Assembly: GCA_027067235.1 (NCBI GenBank) | Contig: JALXFQ010000145.1 | Location: 1 to 6,756 of the forward strand | Direction of reading: 5' to 3' | DNA length: 6,756 nt | Origin: Gammaproteobacteria bacterium | GTDB lineage: Bacteria; Pseudomonadota; Gammaproteobacteria; QOAV01 | Shown: positions 1 through 5,435 of the stretch, one piece after another | How positions within the stretch are numbered: position 1 is the stretch's first letter | Layout: each line of letters begins with the position of its first letter | The notes under the pieces: generated by a model | Databases searched by the model: none | Seen by the model: only the letters and a program-made list of their open reading frames with translations | Told to the model about the DNA's origin: nothing | Translations under genes and position numbers: made by a program

Positions 1-1239
1 GAGTCCGCCCGCCAGCATGATGGGTTTGTGATAGCCGCGTGTTTCGCCATCCGGCGTATCCAGCTCGAATGTGCGGAAATAGCCGCCGATATTGGGGCGG
101 CCGAATTCGTTGTTGAACGCCGCCCCGCCGATCGGGCCTTCGATCATGATATCCAGCGCGCTGGCAATGCGGCCGGGCTTGCCGTGGTCAACTTCCCACG
201 GCTGCACGGCGCCGGGCAGGCGCAAATTGGATACGGAAAAGCCGGTGATGCCGGCCTTGGGCTTGCTGCCGCGTCCGGTGGCGCCCTCATCGCGTATTTC
301 ACCGCCGGAGCCGGTGGCCGCGCCGGGAAACGGCGAAATGGCGGTGGGATGATTGTGCGTTTCCACCTTCATCAGTATGTGCATGGGCTCGCTGCTGTAG
401 CCATAGCTGGCATTGTCCGGCGCCGGCATGAAGCGCGGCGTATCAAAGCCTCTGATGACCGAGGAATTATCCTTGTAGGCGACAATGGTGTCCTGCGGAC
501 GCAGCTCATGGGTGTTGCGAATCATGGCGAACAGCGACTTGTCCTGCTGCTGGCCGTCGATAATCCAGTCGGCGTTGAAAATCTTGTGGCGGCAATGCTC
601 GGAATTGACCTGGCCGAACATCATCAGCTCGACGTCGGTGGGGTTGCGGCCGAGCGCGCTGAACTGCTCCACCAGATAGTCCATCTCGTCGCCCGCCAGC
701 GCCAGCCCCCAGTCGCGGTTGGCCTGTTCCAGCGCCGCGCGGCCGCGGCCGAGCACATCCACCGTGCGCAGCGGCCTGGGCTGCGAATGGCGGAACAGCA
801 GATCCACATCATCGTCATGTTCGCACACGATCTCGGTCATGCGGTCGTGTATGGCGGCCTTCACCGCATCCAACGCTGTCTCGTTCTTCGCGCCACGGAC
901 AAACCAGGCTACGCCGCGCTCGATGCGGTTGATCTTGTCCATGCCGCAATGCACGGCGATATCGGTAGCCTTGGAAGACCACGGCGAGATAGTACCGGGG
1001 CGTGGCGTCACCAGCAGGAAGATACCGTCGCGATCCGGTTCGGTTTCCGGTTCTGGCCCGTAGTGCAGCAAATTCTCCAGTCGATGACCTTCTTCCTGGC
1101 TGAGCGGTTCGGCCAGATCAATAAAATGCCGGAACTCGGCGAACAAACCCTCAACCGGCAGGTTTTGCAGCAGTTTCTCGATGCGGAAACGGGAGACTGC
1201 TTCGCGGCCGGGAATTTGCAGGATGACTGAATCGGTCAT
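1..1239 (-). CDS. purL: Phosphoribosylformylglycinamidine synthase, N-terminal part (cut by window edge)
   Basis: Cytoplasmic purine-synthesis enzyme that converts FGAR, glutamine and ATP to FGAM. The first 413 residues are visible, in an open frame running off the left edge. The family's large single-chain form is about 1,300 residues, so roughly a third is present, and the glutaminase domain lies outside. Read by eye on the minus strand, it contains LLVTPRPGTISPWSSKATDI (about 75-94) in the N-terminal PurS-like domain, then NSEHCRHKIFNADWIIDG (about 212-229), then VETHNHPTAISPFPGAATG (about 292-310) with GGEIRDEGATGRG after it, and GGAAFNNEFGRP (about 371-382). These agree closely with my memory of E. 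coli PurL. The start MTDSVILQIPGRE gives the usual length before the first domain. Its Shine-Dalgarno is weak (GAAG about 6 nt before the ATG). It follows purC by 80 nt on the same strand, in keeping with a shared purine role. No frameshift is seen. Confidence 0.96.
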   Translation of the reverse strand, partial: MTDSVILQIPGREAVSRFRIEKLLQNLPVEGLFAEFRHFIDLAEPLSQEEGHRLENLLHYGPEPETEPDRDGIFLLVTPRPGTISPWSSKATDIAVHCGMDKINRIERGVAWFVRGAKNETALDAVKAAIHDRMTEIVCEHDDDVDLLFRHSQPRPLRTVDVLGRGRAALEQANRDWGLALAGDEMDYLVEQFSALGRNPTDVELMMFGQVNSEHCRHKIFNADWIIDGQQQDKSLFAMIRNTHELRPQDTIVAYKDNSSVIRGFDTPRFMPAPDNASYGYSSEPMHILMKVETHNHPTAISPFPGAATGSGGEIRDEGATGRGSKPKAGITGFSVSNLRLPGAVQPWEVDHGKPGRIASALDIMIEGPIGGAAFNNEFGRPNIGGYFRTFELDTPDGETRGYHKPIMLAGGL

Positions 1240-1250
1240 TTTTCTTCAGA

Positions 1251-1271
1251 CTGGAGGCTGGAGGCTGGAGG
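1251..1271. repeat. Triple perfect 7-bp tandem repeat in the purC-purL gap
   Basis: On the plus strand the heptamer CTGGAGG occurs three times in a row without mismatch. On the coding strand of purL this reads as three CCTCCAG units, the last ending 11 nt before the purL ATG at 1239. The unit contains CCTCC, the core of the 16S rRNA anti-Shine-Dalgarno sequence, so in mRNA it could pair with a purine-rich ribosome-binding site. Whether it has a function or is only a slippage-prone microsatellite cannot be told from one sequence. Confidence 0.9.
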
Positions 1272-1319
1272 TTTCATCTCCCGAACCGACCCAGCGGGTT
1301 GATGTTCAGGGCGGCATCC

Positions 1320-2036
1320 TCACACATGAATATCCATACCCAGGCGTCTGGCAACTTCTTCATAGGCTTCCACCACGCCGCCCAGACCCTTGCGGAAACG
1401 ATCCTTGTCCAGTTTTTCGCGTGTTTTCACGTCCCAAAGACGGCAACCGTCCGGCGTGAATTCGTCGCCCAGCAACAGCCGCCCGTCGTAGCGGCCAAAC
1501 TCCAGCTTGAAATCCACCAGCAGCATGTCGCCTTCCAGAAACAGCGCCTTGAGTATCTCGTTGATGCGAAAGCTCAGATCAACCATCTGCTCCACTTCTT
1601 CCGGTTCGGCCCAGCCGAACGATTTGATGTGGTATTCGTTGATCATGGGGTCATGTAGTGCGTCGTTTTTCAGAAAGAATTCGAAGGTGGGCGGGCTCAG
1701 GTCGAGGCCGTCCTCGACGCCCAGACGCTTGCAGATGGAACCAGCGGCAATATTGCGCACCACGCACTCGATGGGCAGCATATCCAGCTTTTTCACCAGC
1801 GATTCATCATCGGACAGCAATTTTTCGAAGTGCGTTTCAATACCGGCATCCTGCAATTTCTGCATGATGAAGGCGTTGAACTGGTTGTTCACTGCGCCCT
1901 TGTGCGCCAGCTTTTCGATTTTCTCGCCATCGAACGCCGACGTATCATCTCGGAAATGCATGATCAGTTTTTCCGCATCATCCGTTGCGTAAACCGACTT
2001 GGCCTTGCCGGTGTTCAGCAGCTCTTTCTTTTCCAT
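1320..2036 (-). CDS. purC: Phosphoribosylaminoimidazole-succinocarboxamide (SAICAR) synthase
   Basis: Cytoplasmic enzyme that joins CAIR and aspartate, using ATP, to make SAICAR in purine synthesis. The protein has 238 residues, almost the same as E. coli PurC (237). Visible family features are the N-terminal nucleotide-binding segment LLNTGKAKSVYATDD (6-20), DDTSAFDGEK (30-39), LPIECVVRNIAAGS (87-100), the signature DFKLEFG (175-181) and DEFTPDGCRLWD (191-202). The frame stays open upstream to 2174, but that extension overlaps the end of bamC and has no family similarity. The chosen ATG is preceded by AGGAA with 6 nt spacing, and MEKKELLNTGKAKS is the normal family N terminus. It lies 73 nt after bamC and 80 nt before purL on the same strand. 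The dapA-bamC-purC order is as in E. coli. All expected motifs are intact. Confidence 0.98.
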   Translation of the reverse strand: MEKKELLNTGKAKSVYATDDAEKLIMHFRDDTSAFDGEKIEKLAHKGAVNNQFNAFIMQKLQDAGIETHFEKLLSDDESLVKKLDMLPIECVVRNIAAGSICKRLGVEDGLDLSPPTFEFFLKNDALHDPMINEYHIKSFGWAEPEEVEQMVDLSFRINEILKALFLEGDMLLVDFKLEFGRYDGRLLLGDEFTPDGCRLWDVKTREKLDKDRFRKGLGGVVEAYEEVARRLGMDIHV

Positions 2037-2042
2037 CTCTTG

Positions 2043-2047
2043 TTCCT
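2043..2047 (-). promoter_or_regulatory. Ribosome-binding site that fixes the purC start
   Basis: On the minus strand the sequence is ACAGGAACAAGAG followed by ATG. The AGGAA core is 6 nt from the start codon. It supports initiation at 2036 rather than at the upstream in-frame ATG at 2174, which lies inside bamC. The same ACAGGAA core with 6 nt spacing precedes bamC at 3253-3257. Confidence 0.7.
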
Positions 2048-2109
2048 GTCTATGATTTGGCGCGGCAGACGGCGGACTGGTGGCTGTACGCAAGCGTCGG
2101 CCGATGCCC

Positions 2110-3246
2110 CTACTGCAGCTGCTCCAGCAGCAACCTGAGTATTTTTTCTCCGGTGCCGGATGTTTCCGCATCACCGGTTTCGGTCAGGACAGTCACCGCC
2201 GTGGTGTCGCCGCTATCCGCCAGTTTCACCTGATACACGTTGTTGTCAGTTTGTTTTTTGCCGCCAAACATTTTTTTGAAGAAACCTTTCTTGCCGCCGG
2301 ATTTGGCCGGATCGTCATAGCGCACATAATAAACGCCCTGTTCGCGGTTACGATCCTGTACCGCAAAGCCCACCCGGTCCAGAACGATACCGACCTGTCG
2401 CCAGGCGTTGGCAAAATCGCCATCCAGCAACAGCTTCTGCGCGCCATTGGCGCTCACCAGTTTCGCTTTCGGCGCTGATTTGGCGCCATCGGCCACCACC
2501 TGCTTGGCCTTGTCCCCGGGCGCGCCCAGATCCACCATGATCAGACGCAGCATCTCGGCTTCCAGATCCGGATCGGATGGCCGCATTTCCCAGTAGGTGG
2601 TGCGCACTTCGCTGTTGTCGCTGGAAGATCGCTCGACCATACCGCTGTGGGCCAGATAAACCTCTGTCGTTCCTGGCTCGCGGCCCGGCTCGATACGCAC
2701 CCGGAACTTGTCGCGCACGCCTGCCACATAATGGCCGCCGATGTGTTTCTTCAGAAAACCACGTATGCCGCCCAGCTCGATATCCGGCCGGTGCTCGGCC
2801 CAGTCTGTTTCCATGATGCCCGTGGCCGCATTTTCCTTCACCAGATTCAGGCCACGACTGGCCCAGAACTGTTTCAACCTGGCCCACACCGCCTGCGGCT
2901 CGGCTTTCACCACCAGCCAGCGCTCGTTGCCGGCGCGCTCCAGGCGCACATTGTCCGGTTGCGGCAATACGCCGGCGTTGACCGCGGCCGTGCGCTGCGC
3001 GCCGACGTCGACACCGCCGGTACGCTCATAATCGGCCATGCTTGCTGCACTTCCTTTCGGCACGCCCAGGGCGTTTTCCGATGGCGCCTGGGTCAGGTCT
3101 GGCGGCACTTCCAGAGGCCGACCCTTCTCCACCGATTTGTAGTCCACACGCGATGCTTCGCGCGCTTTTTCGATGGCGCCACAGCCGCCCAGCAAGAGGC
3201 TGGCCAGGGCCGGGATCACCAGGCTGTCTATCAATCGCTTGTTCAT
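2110..3246 (-). CDS. bamC: Outer membrane protein assembly factor BamC (NlpB/DapX lipoprotein)
   Basis: Lipoprotein subunit of the BAM complex, which folds beta-barrel proteins into the outer membrane. The protein has 378 residues, somewhat longer than E. coli BamC (344). It has a short signal peptide with lipobox LGGC, so Cys22 should be lipidated after signal peptidase II cleavage. Next is the family's conserved unstructured segment VDYKSVEKGRPLEVPPDLT (34-52), which in E. coli BamC contacts BamD. Two helix-grip domains follow, at about 98-240 (including ERWLVVKAEPQAVWARLKQF) and about 268-378 (including DFANAWRQVGIVLDRVGF). A Lys/Gly-rich stretch GGKKGFFKKMFGGKK (317-331) sits between strands of the last domain and is probably a surface loop. 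The start ATG has AGGAA at 6 nt spacing. It is 20 nt downstream of dapA, as in the E. coli dapA-nlpB pair, and probably co-transcribed with it. Confidence 0.95.
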   Translation of the reverse strand: MNKRLIDSLVIPALASLLLGGCGAIEKAREASRVDYKSVEKGRPLEVPPDLTQAPSENALGVPKGSAASMADYERTGGVDVGAQRTAAVNAGVLPQPDNVRLERAGNERWLVVKAEPQAVWARLKQFWASRGLNLVKENAATGIMETDWAEHRPDIELGGIRGFLKKHIGGHYVAGVRDKFRVRIEPGREPGTTEVYLAHSGMVERSSSDNSEVRTTYWEMRPSDPDLEAEMLRLIMVDLGAPGDKAKQVVADGAKSAPKAKLVSANGAQKLLLDGDFANAWRQVGIVLDRVGFAVQDRNREQGVYYVRYDDPAKSGGKKGFFKKMFGGKKQTDNNVYQVKLADSGDTTAVTVLTETGDAETSGTGEKILRLLLEQLQ

Positions 3247-3266
3247 TCAGGTTTCCTGTATTTTCG

Positions 3267-4139
3267 TCACACGCCAGCGCGCTGCATGGCCTCGAGTACG
3301 GCGTCATGGTACTGCGCCGACAACGGCGTCAGCGGCAGACGGATGCCATCGGGCATCAGACCCAGACGCGCCACTGCCCATTTCACCGGGATCGGACTGG
3401 ATTCCAGAAACAGCCGTTCATGCAGCAGCTTCAGGTCCTGGTTGATACGCTCTGCGCCAGCGTGGTCACCCTCCAGCGCCAGTTTGCACATCTCATGCAT
3501 TTTTACCGGCGCCACATTGGCAGTCACCGATATACAACCCTGGCCGCCACGGGCGATGAAATCCAGCGTCGTGGCATCGTCGCCTGAATACAGCTCGAAG
3601 CCGGTTTTGCAAAGCTGTTTCAGTTGTTCCGCCCGCTGCATGTCGCCGGTTGCGTCTTTGATGCCAATGACGCCATCGAGTTCAGACAGTCTGGCCGTCG
3701 TTTCAGCGCTCATGTCCACCGCGGTGCGACCCGGCACATTGTAAAGGATTTGCGGAATGTCGACGGCCTCGGCTACCGCCCGGAAATGCTGGTACAGACC
3801 TTCCTGGGTCGGCTTGTTGTAATAGGGCGTCACCAGCAGGCAGGCGTCGGCATCCACGTCCCGGGCCTGTCGCGTCAGGCTGATGGCCTCGGCAGTAGAA
3901 TTGGCGCCGGTGCCGGCAATCACCGGCACACGTCCGGCGGCGGTTTTCACCGTGCGCCGGATCACCTCGATATGCTCTTTCTCGTTCAGCGTGGCGGATT
4001 CGCCCGTCGTACCCATGGAGATGATCGCGTCGGTACCGCTCTCCACATGAAATTCCACCAGTTTTTCCAGAGCCGGAAAATCCAGCGAACCGTCCGCACG
4101 CATGGGCGTTACCAGCGCCACCATACTGCCGTGAAACAT
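3267..4139 (-). CDS. dapA: 4-hydroxy-tetrahydrodipicolinate synthase
   Basis: Cytoplasmic aldolase-type TIM-barrel enzyme that condenses pyruvate with aspartate semialdehyde, the first committed step to diaminopimelate and lysine. The protein is 290 residues (E. coli 292), and the numbering matches E. coli. Seen are GTTGES (43-48, with Thr44 and Thr45), TPYYNKP (104-110, with Tyr107), ILYNVPGRT (131-139, with Tyr133 and Arg138) and GIKDATG (159-165), with Lys161 as the Schiff-base lysine. Allosteric-site positions His56, Asn80, Glu84 and Tyr106 are kept, while position 53 is Glu where E. coli has His. The start MFHGSMVALVTPM matches the family N terminus, with GAG 9 nt upstream. An in-frame ATG six codons earlier (4157) is possible but has no purine-rich site before it. 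The frame also opens further upstream to 4217 without family similarity. It leads the dapA-bamC-purC-purL gene string. Confidence 0.98.
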   Translation of the reverse strand: MFHGSMVALVTPMRADGSLDFPALEKLVEFHVESGTDAIISMGTTGESATLNEKEHIEVIRRTVKTAAGRVPVIAGTGANSTAEAISLTRQARDVDADACLLVTPYYNKPTQEGLYQHFRAVAEAVDIPQILYNVPGRTAVDMSAETTARLSELDGVIGIKDATGDMQRAEQLKQLCKTGFELYSGDDATTLDFIARGGQGCISVTANVAPVKMHEMCKLALEGDHAGAERINQDLKLLHERLFLESSPIPVKWAVARLGLMPDGIRLPLTPLSAQYHDAVLEAMQRAGV

Positions 4140-4248
4140 GCTTTTCTGCTCAACCATTACAAGGCAAAGGATGGTACTTGGCAGGGCCAAGAATAACAAC
4201 CGCAATCCGCCCGGCAAATACAGGCGACAGGGGGGGGCAGCAAACCAG

Positions 4249-4277
4249 AATATACCGGCACCTTTGCCGGGATTACA
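4249..4277 (-). promoter_or_regulatory. Possible weak sigma-70 promoter for dapA
   Basis: On the minus strand TATATT (4254-4249) is a good -10-like hexamer. A 17-bp spacing would put TGTAAT (4277-4272) at -35, only 2 of 6 matches to TTGACA. A better -35, TTGATG (4281-4276), would need a 21-bp spacer. The spacer holds a perfect inverted repeat, so the promoter, if real, may depend on an activator or be repressed there. Transcription would begin near 4242, giving a leader of about 100 nt that includes the C8 run. Confidence 0.25.
4255..4270. repeat. Perfect 6-bp inverted repeat in the dapA upstream region
   Basis: CCGGCA and TGCCGG are separated by 4 nt. The repeat touches the TATATT -10-like hexamer at 4249-4254. 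On the minus strand it is not followed by a T run, so it does not look like a standard intrinsic terminator. A protein-binding site in the promoter spacer is an alternative reading. Confidence 0.6.
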
Positions 4278-4289
4278 TCAAAAATGGCG

Positions 4290-4438
4290 ATTCACTTTCT
4301 TGGCCGCCAGCACAGATTTACCTGAACACGAAACCCGCATGGAATGCGGTATTGTGCGCGTGGCAGCTAATCGGGCATCAGAGCCAATTTGTGGTTAATT
4401 CACTTTTATCTACTACTCCAGCGCGTGAAATTCACTTT
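4290..4438. repeat. Three copies of the direct repeat ATTCACTTT
   Basis: The 9-mer ATTCACTTT occurs on the plus strand at 4290-4298, 4398-4406 and 4430-4438, always in the same orientation. The last two copies share a tenth base (AATTCACTTT). The third copy overlaps the stop codon of the upstream exported-protein gene and is half of an 11-bp palindrome, GTGAAATTCAC (4425-4435). Three exact 9-mers in about 150 bp is more than expected by chance. A regulator-binding site is possible but unproven. Confidence 0.6.
4335..4349 (-). terminator. Possible weak hairpin terminator after the exported-protein gene
   Basis: On the minus strand CCGCAT-TCC-ATGCGG forms a perfect 6-bp stem with a 3-nt loop, about 80 nt past the stop codon at 4432. 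It is followed by GGTTTCGTG, which has only three T residues in a row. Intrinsic termination would therefore be inefficient, and the hairpin may have another role or none. Confidence 0.3.
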
Positions 4439-5169
4439 CCTCCCTTTCGGGATATGAAATGCCTGTACACCGATCCGACCAACGCCTGCAGTGCCGATTT
4501 CTCCGAAGATACGGGTACTGCTTTTCTATTGTTTGACCGGTTTGCACGCAGATTCATCTGGTGTCTTTCCCACATCGCGGCTTGCAGAGTTGCAGGGTCT
4601 GTCTCCGGGTTTGAGCGCTTCAGTTTGCCGAATCTTTTTCGTTTCGTAAGTGGATCACAGGCGACAGAACCCCCAAAGCCGATGTAATAGTTTTGGATGT
4701 TCCCCTGTCCGTCAGTGAAATAGTGGCAATCGAAACCCGGTGTGTTTTTGTCTGCAGACTTGAAAACATAGGCTGAACCAAGATCATACTTAGGCGGTCC
4801 CCACAAGCTGATAACGGCATAAACTTTCTGCTGGCTGTCATAACCAGCACCCACCTCATCAACGTAAATGAAACGAAAGTCATCAAGAAACTGATCCCCT
4901 TCTATGCTGTAGGTAACGGCATCTTCCTTTGCAATAGTGTTTTTATAAAAACGAAACTCATCCGTACGGACTGGGTCGGCATGGACATCAAAATACCAGT
5001 CACCCGCGAGCTTCTGGATTTCTCCCAGCGGGCCAGTGGCCGGTTTTGAAGCGGCGGCAATAACCGGAACCGTCATCAACAACAGATCATCATCGTCGGC
5101 GGGAGCTGCAGCTGCGGACACGCCCACCAGCAACTTGAGGCTCAATAAAGCGAGGAAGAAACGTTTCAT
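4432..5169 (-). CDS. Exported protein of unknown function
   Basis: I do not recognise this gene. It encodes 245 residues. MKRFFLALLSLKLLVGVSAAAA (1-22) is a typical Sec signal peptide with likely signal peptidase I cleavage around residues 20-22. The mature end begins with an acidic run (DDDD, 25-28). The central part (about 50-175) is rich in Tyr, Phe and Gly and probably beta-structured, with LAGDWYF (54-60) faintly like the GxW start of lipocalin-type barrels. Only two cysteines are in the mature chain (Cys148 and Cys171), so one periplasmic disulfide is plausible. The C-terminal part is basic, with KRKRFGKLKR (176-185). No lipobox, transmembrane helix beyond the signal, or catalytic motif is seen. 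The start at 5169 was chosen because an upstream in-frame ATG (5235) would bury the signal peptide; AGGGG lies 10 nt before the chosen ATG. The gene is more AT-rich than its neighbours. It is transcribed divergently from recQ. Confidence 0.8.
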   Translation of the reverse strand: MKRFFLALLSLKLLVGVSAAAAPADDDDLLLMTVPVIAAASKPATGPLGEIQKLAGDWYFDVHADPVRTDEFRFYKNTIAKEDAVTYSIEGDQFLDDFRFIYVDEVGAGYDSQQKVYAVISLWGPPKYDLGSAYVFKSADKNTPGFDCHYFTDGQGNIQNYYIGFGGSVACDPLTKRKRFGKLKRSNPETDPATLQAAMWERHQMNLRANRSNNRKAVPVSSEKSALQALVGSVYRHFISRKGGK

Positions 5170-5435
5170 ATTCTGTTTGCCCCTGGATGGAGTATAGCGA
5201 GCACGGAGACTAACACTTATTTTTTTGGCAGCCAACTATCTGAATATAGCGTGTTAATGACGCCCGCAGACCTGGTAAGAGCATCATTCTGGTGCAGCCT
5301 CATTGGCACTGCGTCCGGAATTCGACTGCCGCTTGTTTAACTCAATCCCCCGTGTATTGCCGTTCATTTCAGCTTTGTTCAGGCATGCGCCGAAACAGGT
5401 TACAATCCGGCGCTGTATTCTTTTTTCCATTCCCT
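5170..5435. other. Divergent intergenic region between the exported-protein gene and recQ
   Basis: This 266-nt stretch contains no credible gene. On the minus strand two -10-like hexamers, TATATT (5248-5243) and TATACT (5196-5191), each lie inside a CGCTATAYTC sequence, but neither has a convincing -35 at the right distance. On the plus strand TACAAT at 5401-5406 may serve recQ. No strong terminator or RNA structure was noticed. Confidence 0.6.
5378..5406 (+). promoter_or_regulatory. Possible sigma-70 promoter for recQ
   Basis: TACAAT (5401-5406) matches the -10 consensus at 5 of 6 positions. With a 17-bp spacer the -35 would be TTCAGG (5378-5383), 3 of 6 matches. The predicted start of transcription near 5413 leaves only about 23 nt of leader, which is almost all pyrimidine. 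The -35 is poor, so this is tentative. Confidence 0.4.

Larger units (their letters stand above)
4140..4431. other. Gene-free interval upstream of dapA
   Basis: These 292 nt lie between the dapA start and the end of the upstream exported-protein gene, both on the minus strand. Open frames crossing the interval give no recognisable protein and overlap the neighbours. It contains an 8-base G run (4230-4237), inverted repeats at 4255-4270 and 4335-4349, and copies of ATTCACTTT at 4290 and 4398, with a third at its border at 4430. I see no lysine-riboswitch-like architecture and no tRNA. It probably holds the end of one transcript and the promoter of the next. Confidence 0.7.

Noticed and set aside
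28..1230. 400-residue plus-strand open frame
   Set aside because: It lies entirely antisense to purL, whose translation matches its family over its whole visible length. Long antisense frames are common in GC-rich genes, and this one has no recognisable motif.
2088..2097. ACGCAAGCGT palindrome before purC, considered as a PurR operator
   Set aside because: The PurR operator I know is a 16-bp palindrome (ACGCAAACGTTTGCGT). This 10-bp sequence keeps the outer bases but lacks the central six, so the half-site spacing is wrong.
2037..2174. N-terminal extension of purC into bamC
   Set aside because: The added residues overlap the bamC 3' end and are unlike any PurC N terminus. A good ribosome-binding site precedes the internal ATG at 2036.
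4140..4431. Lysine riboswitch upstream of dapA
   Set aside because: The expected large five-helix architecture and conserved junction sequences were not found by eye. Only short isolated hairpins are present.
4178..4687. 169-residue plus-strand open frame
   Set aside because: It runs from the dapA leader into the antisense strand of the exported-protein gene, with no ribosome-binding site or recognisable domain.
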